Assembly (NCBI GenBank): GCA_005503215.1
Contig: SCNS01000005.1
Coordinates: forward strand, 124,001 to 188,000
Source: Sphingomonadaceae bacterium 3R27C6
GTDB taxonomy: Bacteria > Pseudomonadota > Alphaproteobacteria > Sphingomonadales > Sphingomonadaceae
Length of the DNA stretch: 64,000 nt
Reading direction: 5' to 3'
Shown here: positions 9,287-18,374 of the stretch, in pieces
Position numbering within the stretch: position 1 is the stretch's first letter
How the letters are laid out: every line of letters begins with the position of its first letter
The notes under the pieces: generated by a model
The model's database searches: none
What the model saw: only the letters and a program-made list of their open reading frames with translations
What the model was told of the DNA's origin: nothing
Translations under genes and position numbers: made by a program

Positions 9287-10873
9287 ATGCGTATCAACCG
9301 CTATCCGATCCTCGTCGCGCTGGCCGCAGCACTCGCGCTGCCCGCCGCCGCGCAGGAAAAGAAAGCCGAAACCGGCAAGAGCGAAAGCGCCAAGGCCGAC
9401 GCGAACGAACCCGAAGAGGATATCGCGCGTGCCAGCGCCGAGGAAGACGCGCAGCCGAAACGCGGCAGCGTGACGGTGAAGGGTCGGACGATCGCCTATA
9501 CCGCGACCCCCGGCACGCTCACGATCCGCGACGACGATGGCGAGGCGGTCGCGAGCATGTTTTACGTCGCCTATGTCGCCGACCGTCCGAAGGGCGCGGC
9601 GCCGCGTCCGGTGACCTTCACCTTCAACGGCGGGCCGGGATCGTCGAGTATGTGGCTGCACATGGGGTCGATCGGCCCGGTGCTCGTCGAAACGCCGACC
9701 GCGGGCAGCACCGCGCCCGCGCCATACCGTATCCGGAGCAATCCCGAGACGATGCTCGACAAGACGGACATCGTCTTTCTCGATGCGATCGGCACCGGCC
9801 TGTCGCGCCCGATCGGCAAGTCGAAGGGCCCCGAATTCTGGGGCGTCGATCAGGATATCGACGCCTTCTCGCGCGGTATCATGCGCTACCTCACGCTCAA
9901 CGACCGCTGGGACAGCCCGAAATTCCTGTTCGGCGAAAGCTATGGCACGCTGCGCGGCGCGGGGCTGGTCTATGCGCTGCAGCAACGCGGGGTGCAGATG
10001 AACGGCGTCGTGCTGCTGTCGTCGATCCTGAACTATGGCGTGCGCCAGCCGGGCTACGACCAGATCTACCTTACCTATCTGCCAAGCTATGCCGCGACCG
10101 CCTGGTATCACAACCGGCTGGCCAACAAGCCCGCGGCGCTCGAACCCTTCCTGACCGAAGTGCGGCAATGGACGACGGGTCCCTACGCATCGGCGCTCGC
10201 CAAGGGGTCGGACCTCGGCGACGAGGAACGGCAGGCGGTCGCACAGCAGATGAGCGCCTATACCGGGCTGCCGGTCAAATATATCCTCGACGCCGACCTG
10301 CGCGTCGAGCTGTCGCGGTTCCGCAAGGAATTGATGCGTGACCAGAAGCGCACCGTCGGCCGGCTCGATTCGCGTTTCATCGGGATCGACGTCGATGCGG
10401 CGGGCGAAGGCCCCGAGTTCGACACCACCGACGCCGCGATCAGCGGGCCTTATGTCGGCGCGCTCAACAAATATCTGTTCGGCACGCTCGGCTATAAGAC
10501 CAAGCTCGCCTACCGCCCCAATTATTACGTCAAGATCGGCGGCGGCAATTGGGACCAGCGCCACCGCGCGCCCGGCGGACGGCAGGGCGGCGCCCAGATG
10601 GCGCTTGCCAACACCGCGCTCGACCTGTCGGCCGCGATGCGCCAGAATCCCTATCTGACAGTGCTGTCACTCAACGGCTATTACGACATGGCGACGCCCT
10701 TTTTCGGCGCCGAATATGACCTGAAACATATGCAGATCGACCCGTCGCTGCGTCAGAACCTGACCTATCATTATTATGAATCGGGCCACATGGTCTACAT
10801 CAACCCGGCCGTCATCGGGCAGTTCAAGCGCGACCTCGACGCCTTCTACGACAGCGCGGCCGTAGGCAACTGA
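9287..10873 (+). CDS. S10 family serine carboxypeptidase, exported
   Basis: A 528-residue alpha/beta-hydrolase of peptidase family S10. The triad is visible: Ser218 in GESYGTLRGAG, Asp467 in NGYYDMATP and His501 in YESGHMVY, and the oxyanion segment FNGGPGSSS is intact. S10 enzymes remove C-terminal residues, several with tolerance for proline at the penultimate position. A Sec signal covers residues 1-22, followed by a charged Lys/Glu/Ala linker to about residue 55 that is unlike the catalytic core. AGGAGA precedes the ATG at 7 nt. It is the last plus-strand gene of the hydrolase run, 38 bp after the second DUF885 gene, and ends before a strong hairpin. Confidence 0.92.
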   Translation: MRINRYPILVALAAALALPAAAQEKKAETGKSESAKADANEPEEDIARASAEEDAQPKRGSVTVKGRTIAYTATPGTLTIRDDDGEAVASMFYVAYVADRPKGAAPRPVTFTFNGGPGSSSMWLHMGSIGPVLVETPTAGSTAPAPYRIRSNPETMLDKTDIVFLDAIGTGLSRPIGKSKGPEFWGVDQDIDAFSRGIMRYLTLNDRWDSPKFLFGESYGTLRGAGLVYALQQRGVQMNGVVLLSSILNYGVRQPGYDQIYLTYLPSYAATAWYHNRLANKPAALEPFLTEVRQWTTGPYASALAKGSDLGDEERQAVAQQMSAYTGLPVKYILDADLRVELSRFRKELMRDQKRTVGRLDSRFIGIDVDAAGEGPEFDTTDAAISGPYVGALNKYLFGTLGYKTKLAYRPNYYVKIGGGNWDQRHRAPGGRQGGAQMALANTALDLSAAMRQNPYLTVLSLNGYYDMATPFFGAEYDLKHMQIDPSLRQNLTYHYYESGHMVYINPAVIGQFKRDLDAFYDSAAVGN

Positions 10874-10882
10874 ACAGGGGGA

Positions 10883-10920
10883 GGCAGCGCTCGCGCCCAC
10901 CGCCGGACGCGAGCGCTGCC
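10883..10920. terminator. Bidirectional hairpin between convergent S10 and dehydrogenase genes
   Basis: A perfect 13-bp inverted repeat, GGCAGCGCTCGCG at 10883-10895 and its complement at 10908-10920, with a 12-nt loop. It sits between the two convergent stop codons. The T tracts are poor on both sides, so it may act as a weak terminator or transcript-end stabiliser. Confidence 0.65.
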
Positions 10921-10923
10921 TTA

Positions 10924-12516
10924 TCAATCGCCGAGGACAAGCGCGCCGTCGACACGGCGCGCGATGCCCCACGGATTGGCCGGCTTCAGCGCCGCCGGAA
11001 GCAGGCTTTCGGGCAGATTCTGATAGCTGACCGGACGCAGGAAGCGCTCGATCGCGAGTGTGCCGACCGAGGTGCTCCGCCCGTCCGAGGTCGACGGATA
11101 AGGTCCGCCATGCACCATCGCATGGCCCACCTCGACGCCCGTCGGCCAGCCATTGGCGAGGATGCGCCCGACCTTGCGCTCGATCAGCGGCAGCAGCCGC
11201 GCGGCGAGCGGCTCGTCGTCGGCATCGATCTGGAGCGTCGCGGTGAGCTGACCCTCGAGCCCGGCAATCAACGCCGCAACCTCGTCGATATCGCGGCAAC
11301 GGACGATCACCGAGGATGAGCCGAACACCTCGTGGCCGAGCGCCGCGTCGGCGAGGAAACTCTCGGCGTCGGTGATGAACAGCGCACCGCGGGCCGCGCA
11401 AGTCCCCGGCCCTTCGGCCCCGCGCGCGACGAGCCGCGTCGCCGAATGGCGATCGAGGGCATCGACGCCGCTCTCGAAGCTTTTGTGAATGCCCGGTGTC
11501 AGCATCGTCGCAGGGGGGATGCTCGACAACGCAGCACCCGCCGCGGCGGCGAAGCGGTCGAGATCGGGGCCGCCCACCGCGATCAGCAGGCCGGGGTTGG
11601 TGCAGAATTGGCCGGCGCCCATCGTCAGCGACTGGGCGAACGCCTCGCCGAGCGCCTCCGCCCGGTTCTCGAGCGCAGCAGGAAAGAGGATGACCGGGTT
11701 GATGCTGCTCATTTCGGCATAAACCGGGATCGGCTCGGCGCGCGTCGCGGCGATCTGCATCAGCGCGAGCCCGCCGCCGCGCGAACCGGTGAAACCCACG
11801 GCCTTGATCCGCGGATCGGCGACGAGCGCGCCGCCGAGCTCGTTCGACGGGCCGGGCAGATAGGAGAAGACGCCTTCGTGCAGCCCACAGCTTGCGACCG
11901 CCGCGCGGATCGCGCGTGCGACAAGCTCGCCCGTGCCGGGATGCGCGGGGTGGCCCTTGACCACGACCGGGCAGCCCGCGGCGAACGCCGACGCGGTATC
12001 GCCACCGGCGACCGAGAAGGCGAGCGGGAAGTTGCTCGCACCGAACACCGCGACGGGGCCGAGCGCAATGTGCCGGCGGCGGAGGTCGGGCCGCGGCAAC
12101 GGCGCGCGATCGGGCAAGGCGGGATCGATCGTCGCGTGCAGCCAGTCGCCCGCGCGGACAAAGGCGGCGAACATGCGCAGCTGCCCCATCGTGCGGCCGC
12201 GCTCGCCCTCGAGCCTTGCGCGCGGCAGGCCGCTCTCGGCCATTGCGCGTTCGATCAGATCGTCGCCGATCGCGGCAATGCCGTCGGCAATGGCTTCGAG
12301 AAACGTCGCCCGCGCTTCGAGCGTGGTTTCGGAAAAGCTGGCGAAGGCGGCATCGGCGAGCGCACAGGCACGCTCGACATGGCTCGCGTCCGCTGCGCCA
12401 AACGGCGGTTCGATCGTCTGTCCGGTCGAAGGATCGACCGCGAGGAAGGTCTCGGTTGCACTGTCTTCGGCCGCGCCGACGAAAATCGAACCAGCTATCA
12501 TTTTGGCGTCCTTCAT
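10924..12516 (-). CDS. Aldehyde dehydrogenase, alpha-ketoglutaric semialdehyde type
   Basis: A 530-residue NAD(P)+-dependent aldehyde dehydrogenase of the subgroup that oxidises alpha-ketoglutaric semialdehyde (2,5-dioxopentanoate) to 2-oxoglutarate. [20 protein letters not shown] is the signature of this branch. The catalytic Cys305 (GQFCTNPG) and general base Glu268 (YAEMSS) are present. The same reaction ends bacterial 4-hydroxyproline catabolism, the non-phosphorylating L-arabinose pathway and the sugar-acid pathways. Its ATG overlaps the proC stop codon as ATGA, and AGGA lies 5 nt upstream, so the two are translationally coupled. Coupling to proC favours hydroxyproline, while the GH127 gene in the locus would also supply L-arabinose; the enzyme could serve both. 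Confidence 0.85.
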   Translation of the reverse strand: MKDAKMIAGSIFVGAAEDSATETFLAVDPSTGQTIEPPFGAADASHVERACALADAAFASFSETTLEARATFLEAIADGIAAIGDDLIERAMAESGLPRARLEGERGRTMGQLRMFAAFVRAGDWLHATIDPALPDRAPLPRPDLRRRHIALGPVAVFGASNFPLAFSVAGGDTASAFAAGCPVVVKGHPAHPGTGELVARAIRAAVASCGLHEGVFSYLPGPSNELGGALVADPRIKAVGFTGSRGGGLALMQIAATRAEPIPVYAEMSSINPVILFPAALENRAEALGEAFAQSLTMGAGQFCTNPGLLIAVGGPDLDRFAAAAGAALSSIPPATMLTPGIHKSFESGVDALDRHSATRLVARGAEGPGTCAARGALFITDAESFLADAALGHEVFGSSSVIVRCRDIDEVAALIAGLEGQLTATLQIDADDEPLAARLLPLIERKVGRILANGWPTGVEVGHAMVHGGPYPSTSDGRSTSVGTLAIERFLRPVSYQNLPESLLPAALKPANPWGIARRVDGALVLGD

Positions 12517-13379
12517 TGTTCCTGGGGGAGAGTCTGCGGCCGGAAGGCCCGGGTCATTTCGCCGTTGCGCGCCGCCGAAGCGGCAATGGTGTCGCCCATC
12601 AACCGGGTGAGCGTGTCGTCTTCGTCGAGGACCCTGAGGCCGGCGAGGGTTACACCGCCCGGGCTTGCAACGCGGCGCGCCATGTCGGCGGGGTCGGCTC
12701 CGGCCTCGGCCAGCATCGCCGCCGATCCGGCCATCGTCTCGGCGATCAACCGCAGCGCTTGTTCGCGGCTTAGCCCTTGGGCTTCGGCAGCGAGCGTCAT
12801 CGCGTCAGCGATCCGGAAGAAAAAGGCGGGAGTCGCGCCCGAAACCGTCGTCGCAATGGCGCAAAGACGCTCGTCGCTCATCCATTCCACGATGCCGAGC
12901 GGAGCAAAAAGGGTTTCGGCCAGCGCCCGTGACGCCCGATCCACGCCGTCGCCCGCGAGCGCGGTGACCCCGCGCCCGATCGCCGCGGGGAGATTGGGCA
13001 CCGCACGCACCAGCGGTCCGGCCGCCCGAAAATGATATCGCAGCGTCGCAAACTCGACCGCCGCGAGCACCGAAATCAGCATGGTGCCGGGGGCCGCCAG
13101 TTCCACGAGCGATGGCGCGATCTCGGCAAGCTTCTGCGGCTTCACGGCGAGGACCAGCACCCTGGGCGGGGCGAGCCCGGTCGGGACCGAACCGAGCAGC
13201 CGCACCCCTTCCGGCGCGGCCGCGAGCCAAGGATCGACGACCGTTATTGCCGAGGCCGGCACGCCGCTCTGCAGCCAGCCGGCCAGCATCGCGCCACCCA
13301 TATTGCCGCAACCGACCAGCATGACGCTGACGGGAGCGAGCCGCGCTCCGCGCAGAATATCCTGAGAATCGGAGGTCAA
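12513..13379 (-). CDS. proC: Pyrroline-5-carboxylate reductase family protein
   Basis: A 288-residue ProC-type protein: N-terminal Rossmann fold with [12 protein letters not shown], the central [15 protein letters not shown] segment, and the C-terminal dimerisation helices with [17 protein letters not shown]. ProC reduces delta1-pyrroline-5-carboxylate to L-proline with NAD(P)H. The start is TTG at 13379, supported by GGAGA 8 nt upstream; ATG 13322 would leave only one residue ahead of the nucleotide-binding strand and has no ribosome site. It is the first gene of a two-gene unit with the semialdehyde dehydrogenase. As a locus member under a locus operator it may be a catabolic paralogue acting on another pyrroline carboxylate, rather than the housekeeping enzyme. 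Confidence 0.87.
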   Translation of the reverse strand: MTSDSQDILRGARLAPVSVMLVGCGNMGGAMLAGWLQSGVPASAITVVDPWLAAAPEGVRLLGSVPTGLAPPRVLVLAVKPQKLAEIAPSLVELAAPGTMLISVLAAVEFATLRYHFRAAGPLVRAVPNLPAAIGRGVTALAGDGVDRASRALAETLFAPLGIVEWMSDERLCAIATTVSGATPAFFFRIADAMTLAAEAQGLSREQALRLIAETMAGSAAMLAEAGADPADMARRVASPGGVTLAGLRVLDEDDTLTRLMGDTIAASAARNGEMTRAFRPQTLPQEQ

Positions 13380-13400
13380 GAAGGGCGTCTCCGCGACGAT

Positions 13401-13435
13401 ATTGTAGAGGAGTGCCTTAGTACATCGTATACGAT
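13401..13435 (-). promoter_or_regulatory. proC-operon promoter with palindromic CGTATACG operator
   Basis: ATCGTATACGAT (13424-13435) is a perfect 12-bp palindrome. A TACAAT -10 box lies at 13401-13406 on the minus strand, so the palindrome covers the expected -35. The operator begins 45 bp before the TTG start, the same spacing as the related site at 1475-1486 has to its genes. Confidence 0.6.
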
Positions 13436-13476
13436 TTTGGTCAAGTCATCGCTGGGCAGCCGCCTTGCCGCCGGGC

Positions 13477-14511
13477 TCAGAACTGGTAGGCCAAGCCCCC
13501 GCCGAAGACCCACTGGTCGGCGCTGCCGGCGTCCTTCACGATCGGCGAATCGGCGAAGCGCGAGAGGAGGCGGCCATATTGCGCGCCGCCGAGCAGCACG
13601 AAGCCCTTGCGAAGATCGCCCGACAGCGCATAGGCGCCCGCCATGCCGAGCGTATATTTGCCCGCGGTCGCCTTGCGACCCGCGCCGGTATAGACGGGAA
13701 GCCCGCTCGCGGCGCTGCCGATCGGGTCGATGTCGTAATAATAACGGCCGAAGCCCTTGCCGTAGAAATTCACCGACGCCGACACGCCGATATAGGCGCG
13801 TTTCGACAGCGGCGTGCCGTAATCGATCGTCGGCGAGGCGGTCCAGCTGCCGTGCTTGCCCGATATGTCCTTCGTCGCGACGAAGCGGAAGCCGAGTTGA
13901 TCATAGGCGCTGGTGATCACGCCGGTCTTGGTGACGCCCGTGAAGAAGCCGGCCTCGACCGCCATTTTGCGGTCGGGGAGCAGGTCGACCTGCGGATCCT
14001 TGACGCTGCCGGTGCGGTCGCCGCGCAGGCTTATGATCGGGCCGAACTTCCAGTCGATCTTCTGGCCGCGGCGATGGCGGATCAGGTCGACCTGGAAATT
14101 GGTGCCGCGGGTCGAGAAGGAAAAGCCCTCGTACCGGCCGCGGACATAAAAGGCCGGCAGAAAGCGGCGGTCGTCCGATCCATTATAGTCGGCCGAGTTC
14201 AGCACGCCCGCCGCGACGGCGATATAATTGCGCGACCATTTGCGATCCGAATCTTCATCGTCGTCGTCGGGCCGCGCGCCGGGGAGCAGGATATTCTCGT
14301 CGATATCGGTGTTTTGGAGGTAGCGCGCGCCTTCGTCGTCGATTCCCGTCGCAAGGCCGGTGTCGGGGGCGGTGATATCGTAAGGCAGCGGCGCGTCTTC
14401 GGCCGCGGCGGGCGCGGTGAACGCGAAGGCGGCGAGTAGCGGGAGGAGGTGCGCAGGGCGGGCGATGCGGAATAACTGGGTCAAATCGGGCATGGTCATC
14501 CGCTCAAACAT
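13477..14511 (-). CDS. MipA/OmpV family outer-membrane protein
   Basis: About 344 residues from the ATG at 14511. After a hydrophobic signal (LLPLLAAFAFTAPAAA) comes an acidic stretch rich in Asp (GARPDDDDEDSD), then a beta-barrel with alternating aromatic strands that ends in GGGLAYQF, with the terminal Phe usual for outer-membrane insertion. MipA was named for a murein-complex scaffold, but most family members are barrels of unknown role, some linked to envelope stress or metal response. Further in-frame ATGs at 14499 and 14493 also keep the signal peptide, and the start among them is uncertain. It lies 97 bp upstream of proC on the same strand but outside the proC promoter, so co-regulation is not evident. 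Confidence 0.82.
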   Translation of the reverse strand: MFERMTMPDLTQLFRIARPAHLLPLLAAFAFTAPAAAEDAPLPYDITAPDTGLATGIDDEGARYLQNTDIDENILLPGARPDDDDEDSDRKWSRNYIAVAAGVLNSADYNGSDDRRFLPAFYVRGRYEGFSFSTRGTNFQVDLIRHRRGQKIDWKFGPIISLRGDRTGSVKDPQVDLLPDRKMAVEAGFFTGVTKTGVITSAYDQLGFRFVATKDISGKHGSWTASPTIDYGTPLSKRAYIGVSASVNFYGKGFGRYYYDIDPIGSAASGLPVYTGAGRKATAGKYTLGMAGAYALSGDLRKGFVLLGGAQYGRLLSRFADSPIVKDAGSADQWVFGGGLAYQF

Positions 14512-14693
14512 CCTATGGTGTTGCCCCTCTTTACTGGGGTGTAAGTAAACATTCCGCCATTGCAACGGCTTCGTCTTGCCGAAGGATGCATTTGGCCGCA
14601 TGTGACTTTCATGCATCAACGCGCTTTCACCGCTTTCATATTCCCCCGCAGTGGCATTGGTTCCGCGGCGGGCGCCCGGCGGGAGCGCGCAGC

Positions 14694-14927
14694 ATGAGCC
14701 GCGTGCCGCGTTTCATCGGCTATGCCTTCATGGCCGCTGCGGCGGTGCTCGCGGCGGTGATGAAGAAGGAAGGCGTCGAAAGCGTCGGCCCGCTGCCCGC
14801 GGTCGCGGTCGCGCTCTTTCTCGGTATGGTCGGGGTGATGCTGGTGTTCACCGACCTGATGGTGCGCGGGCTTTACGCGCAGGTCGATGCGGCGAAGGCG
14901 CGCGAGGAGGGGGAGGGCGAAGATTGA
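14694..14927 (+). CDS. Small two-helix membrane protein, hypothetical
   Basis: A 77-residue protein with two hydrophobic segments (YAFMAAAAVLAAVM and AVAVALFLGMVGVMLVF) joined by a short charged loop, and an acidic, charged C-terminal tail. GGGAG lies 9 nt before the ATG at 14694. It precedes dxs by 87 bp on the same strand. I do not recognise the family. No catalytic residues are visible; it is probably an inner-membrane accessory protein. Confidence 0.6.
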   Translation: MSRVPRFIGYAFMAAAAVLAAVMKKEGVESVGPLPAVAVALFLGMVGVMLVFTDLMVRGLYAQVDAAKAREEGEGED

Positions 14928-15014
14928 TCCGCCGCGCTCGCAGGGCGGGGGATCGGCCGCCGCGTCGATCCCTTTTCGTTCGACACCCCACGCGCTTGGC
15001 TTTATGACGGCGAC

Positions 15015-16943
15015 ATGACCGATCGTCCGCATACGCCGCTGCTCGACACGGTGGATGTCCCCGCCGACCTCCGCAAGCTGAAGCCCGAAGACCTCCGCCA
15101 GTTCGCCGACGAACTGCGCGCCGAGATGATCTCGGCCGTCGGCACAACCGGCGGGCATCTGGGATCGGGGCTGGGTGTCGTCGAGCTGACGACCGCGCTC
15201 CACTATGTGTTCGACACGCCGCGCGACAAGATCGTGTGGGACGTTGGGCACCAATGCTATCCGCACAAGATCATCACCGGGCGCCGCGACCGCATCCGCA
15301 CCTTGCGCACCGGCGGCGGATTGAGCGGTTTCACCAAGCGCAGCGAGAGCGAATATGATCCGTTCGGGGCGGCGCATTCGTCGACCTCGATCAGCGCCGC
15401 ATTGGGCTTTGCGATCGCGAACAAGCTGAAGGACGAACCCGGCCGCGCGATCGCGGTGATCGGCGACGGGTCGATGTCGGCGGGCATGGCCTATGAGGCG
15501 ATGAACAATGCCGCCGCGGCGGGCAACCGGCTAATCGTCATCCTCAATGACAATGACATGTCGATCGCGCCGCCGGTGGGCGGGCTTTCGGCCTATCTCG
15601 CGAAGCTCGTATCGTCGCGGCCGTTCATCGAGCTACGCGAGATCGCGCGGCGCTTTGCGCGCAAGCTGCCCGAACCGCTGCACAAGGCGGCGAAAAAGAC
15701 CGACGAGTTTGCGCGCGGCATGGCGATGGGCGGGACGCTCTTTGAAGAGCTCGGCTTTTATTATGTCGGGCCGATCGACGGGCATAATCTCGAGCATCTG
15801 ATCCCGGTGCTGGAAAATGTGCGCGACAGCGACCATGGCCCGGTGCTGATCCATGCGGTGACGATGAAGGGCAAGGGCTATGCCCCCGCCGAGGCGGCCG
15901 CCGACAAATATCATGGCGTCCAGAAATTCGACGTGATCACCGGCGAGCAGGCGAAGGCGCCGCCGGGACCGCCCGCGTACCAGAATGTGTTCGGCGAGAC
16001 GCTCGCGAAGCTCGCCGAAACCGACAAGCGCATCGTCGCGATCACCGCGGCGATGCCGTCGGGGACGGGCGTCGACAAATTCGCGAAGGCGCATCCTGAC
16101 CGGACGTTCGACGTCGGCATTGCCGAGCAGCATGCGGTGACCTTTGCCGCGGGGCTCGCCGCCCAAGGCATGCGGCCGTTCGCGGCGATCTATTCGACCT
16201 TCCTCCAGCGCGCCTACGACCAGGTCGTCCACGACGTCGCGATCCAGAATCTGCCCGTGCGCTTCGCGATCGACCGCGCGGGACTCGTCGGCGCCGACGG
16301 GTCGACGCATGCCGGCTCGTTCGACGTCACTTATCTCGCGACCTTGCCCAACATGGTGGTGATGGCGGCGGCCGACGAGGCCGAGCTGGTCCATATGACC
16401 TATACGGCGGCCGAATATGACGACGGCCCGATCGCCTTCCGTTATCCGCGCGGTAACGGCACCGGAGTCGCGCTGCCGGAGGTTCCGCAGAAGCTGGAAA
16501 TCGGCAAGGGCCGCGTCGTGCGGGCCGGCAAGACCGTCGCGATCCTGTCGCTCGGCACGCGGCTAGCCGAGGCGCTGAAGGCGGCCGACACGCTCGAAGC
16601 CCGCGGCCTGTCGACGAGCGTGATCGACCTCCGCTTCGCCAAGCCGCTCGACGAGGAACTGATCCGCAAGACGCTCGCGAGCCACGAGGTGTGCGTGACG
16701 GTCGAGGAGGGCAGCGTCGGCGGGCTCGGCGCGCATGTGCTGACGCTGGCGAGCGACGAGGGGCTGATCGACGCGGGGCTGAAGCTGCGCACGATGCGGC
16801 TGCCCGACATCTTTCAGGACCAGGACAAGCCCGAGCTGCAATATGACGCGGCGGGGCTGAACGCGCCGCAGATCGTCGATACCGTGCTGAAAGCGCTGCG
16901 CCATAACAGCGCGGGCGTCGAGGAAGCGGGCGCGCGGGCATAA
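15015..16943 (+). CDS. dxs: 1-deoxy-D-xylulose-5-phosphate synthase
   Basis: A 642-residue thiamine-diphosphate enzyme that condenses pyruvate with glyceraldehyde 3-phosphate. This is the first step of the MEP isoprenoid pathway and feeds ubiquinone, hopanoid and carotenoid synthesis. Visible hallmarks are [14 protein letters not shown] near the N-terminus, the cofactor motif [34 protein letters not shown] with the catalytic-type Glu, and [10 protein letters not shown] in the pyrimidine-binding domain. Length is normal for the family. The region just upstream holds no obvious riboswitch. It may be co-transcribed with the small HTH-like gene 11 bp downstream. Confidence 0.97.
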   Translation: MTDRPHTPLLDTVDVPADLRKLKPEDLRQFADELRAEMISAVGTTGGHLGSGLGVVELTTALHYVFDTPRDKIVWDVGHQCYPHKIITGRRDRIRTLRTGGGLSGFTKRSESEYDPFGAAHSSTSISAALGFAIANKLKDEPGRAIAVIGDGSMSAGMAYEAMNNAAAAGNRLIVILNDNDMSIAPPVGGLSAYLAKLVSSRPFIELREIARRFARKLPEPLHKAAKKTDEFARGMAMGGTLFEELGFYYVGPIDGHNLEHLIPVLENVRDSDHGPVLIHAVTMKGKGYAPAEAAADKYHGVQKFDVITGEQAKAPPGPPAYQNVFGETLAKLAETDKRIVAITAAMPSGTGVDKFAKAHPDRTFDVGIAEQHAVTFAAGLAAQGMRPFAAIYSTFLQRAYDQVVHDVAIQNLPVRFAIDRAGLVGADGSTHAGSFDVTYLATLPNMVVMAAADEAELVHMTYTAAEYDDGPIAFRYPRGNGTGVALPEVPQKLEIGKGRVVRAGKTVAILSLGTRLAEALKAADTLEARGLSTSVIDLRFAKPLDEELIRKTLASHEVCVTVEEGSVGGLGAHVLTLASDEGLIDAGLKLRTMRLPDIFQDQDKPELQYDAAGLNAPQIVDTVLKALRHNSAGVEEAGARA

Positions 16944-16954
16944 GGGGGCAAGGG

Positions 16955-17173
16955 ATGCAAATCGAGAAGCTGGGAAAACTTCTGGCAGAGGCCGTCGCGA
17001 AGGCGCCGAAGGGCGACATTGCAGTAACGATCCACCTGTTCGGTATTCGATATGCAGATGAAATTGGGTCTTCGGCGAACCAAGTCGCGACTGCCGCTGG
17101 GATAAGCGAAAAATACGGCACCGAGCTTCGTAAGGGTATGAAGCTCGCTAAGCATGTCACCGTCAACCGCTGA
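16955..17173 (+). CDS. Small HTH-like domain protein
   Basis: A 72-residue protein with the block IHLFGIRYADEI followed by a helix pattern ending YGTELRKGMKLAKHV, which I recognise as a short HTH-like family of unknown role found in many bacteria. AAGGG stands immediately before the ATG, with GGGGG further upstream. Its base composition is visibly less GC-rich than the flanking genes and uses more A/T-ending codons, which hints at a different history. No partner gene is evident. DNA binding is suggested by the fold name only. Confidence 0.6.
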   Translation: MQIEKLGKLLAEAVAKAPKGDIAVTIHLFGIRYADEIGSSANQVATAAGISEKYGTELRKGMKLAKHVTVNR

Positions 17174-17200
17174 TCCGATCGGCCAAATCAGCGCGGCGGC

Positions 17201-17869
17201 ATGAATTTCTTCAACCTCCTGCAATCGCTCGACGAGCTGCTCTACGAGGTCATGTCGTGGCTGGTCTTTTATCCGATCACGCTGTGGCGGACGCTCGTCC
17301 ATCCGCTCAAGATGATGGACTATTCGGACCTCGAGCAGGGCGATGCCGAGGAGCAGCAATATACCGACACGCTGTCGCCGCCGCTGTTCCTGCTGCTGTC
17401 GCTGATCCTCGTCCACGCCGCCGAACTGGCGCTGGTCGGCACCGAAGCGGTGGTGACGAGCAAGATCGGCCTGTCGGCGCTGGTCAGCACCAACACCGAC
17501 CTGATCATGCTGCGCATCGTCACCTACAGCCTGTTCGCGGTGTTGATGGCGACGCGGTTGGTTCGCGCGCGAAAGGTCGAACTCACGCGCCAAACGCTAC
17601 GCGCCCCCTTCTACAGCCAATGTTATGTCGTCGCGTTGCTCGCGATCCTGCTCGGCGCCGCCACGATATTGATCCGGCTGGCGCATACATGGTCGCTGGT
17701 CACCGGTGTGGTGCTGGCGCTTGCCGCGCTGCTGTGGTTCGGCACCCTGCAGACCGCGTGGTTCGTCCAGCATCTGAAGTGCAGCCGGCTGCGCGCGTTC
17801 GGCCATGCGTCGCGCGCGATGGTCGAAAGCCTCGCCGCGGTGCTGCTGCTGTCGAACCTGTTCAGCTGA
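17201..17869 (+). CDS. Integral membrane protein, permease-like, hypothetical
   Basis: A 222-residue protein starting MNFFNLLQSLDELLYEV, with an amphipathic N-terminus and four or more hydrophobic segments (around residues 62-80, 100-118, 140-160 and 165-185), then a positively charged loop and a final hydrophobic stretch. The fold resembles Yip1-like or permease-labelled proteins of sphingomonads, without transporter signatures. It is followed by a clear hairpin and is convergent with the DUF3035 lipoprotein gene. Function is not known. Confidence 0.7.
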   Translation: MNFFNLLQSLDELLYEVMSWLVFYPITLWRTLVHPLKMMDYSDLEQGDAEEQQYTDTLSPPLFLLLSLILVHAAELALVGTEAVVTSKIGLSALVSTNTDLIMLRIVTYSLFAVLMATRLVRARKVELTRQTLRAPFYSQCYVVALLAILLGAATILIRLAHTWSLVTGVVLALAALLWFGTLQTAWFVQHLKCSRLRAFGHASRAMVESLAAVLLLSNLFS

Positions 17870-17882
17870 GCCGGACAAGAAA

Positions 17883-17905
17883 ACGGCCCGGTTTTGCCGG
17901 GCCGT
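17883..17905. terminator. Bidirectional terminator hairpin
   Basis: ACGGCCCGG at 17883-17891 pairs perfectly with 17897-17905 around a TTTTG loop, between two convergent stop codons (17869 and 17931). An A-run precedes the stem, giving a T-run for the minus-strand transcript; the plus side has few T residues. Confidence 0.75.
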
Positions 17906-17930
17906 CCTCATCATCGGTCGAAAGGATCGC

Positions 17931-18350
17931 TCAGGCGGTCGGGATCGCCGCCGATGCGTCGCGGCCGTCGCCTTCGGGGGCGGCGAGAATGTCGCGGACG
18001 ACGAGGCCCTTGTCGACGACCTGCGTGTCGGGGCTGCCGACCTGGCTGCGGATGCCGGGGTCGGCGCGCGCGCCGTCGGCGCTGCCGATGATCTGCGTTT
18101 CGCTCGCGCTACGCTGCGACGGGCCGCCGAAGAGCGCGCGCAGCGTCTGCTCGGCGGTCGTTTCGCCGCCGGGGCGCGCGGTGCCGGGGGCCGGCGGGGT
18201 GAGCGCGAAATCGGGCGGCACGACGAGCGGCGCCTGACGCGACACCATCATTTCGTCGGGACGGTCGCGGCTGAACAGGCTGTTCGACCCGCAGGCCGAA
18301 AGCGTCGTTGCAAGAATCGAGGCGGCCAGGATGGCGGTGGTCCGGTTCAC
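17931..18350 (-). CDS. DUF3035 lipoprotein (BamF-like)
   Basis: A 139-residue lipoprotein with lipobox LSAC at residues 17-20 after a short hydrophobic signal. The body is proline- and charge-rich with VVPPDFALTPPAPG, the core of DUF3035, a family whose studied members attach to the outer-membrane beta-barrel assembly machine (BamF) in Alphaproteobacteria. The start is GTG at 18350, with GGAG 8 nt upstream. It lies 24 bp after lspA, the signal peptidase that would process it, at the end of the long ribF-ileS-lspA series. The Bam role is from family knowledge only. Confidence 0.82.
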   Translation of the reverse strand: MNRTTAILAASILATTLSACGSNSLFSRDRPDEMMVSRQAPLVVPPDFALTPPAPGTARPGGETTAEQTLRALFGGPSQRSASETQIIGSADGARADPGIRSQVGSPDTQVVDKGLVVRDILAAPEGDGRDASAAIPTA

Positions 18351-18374
18351 TGTAATAACTCCTATGCGCCCCGT

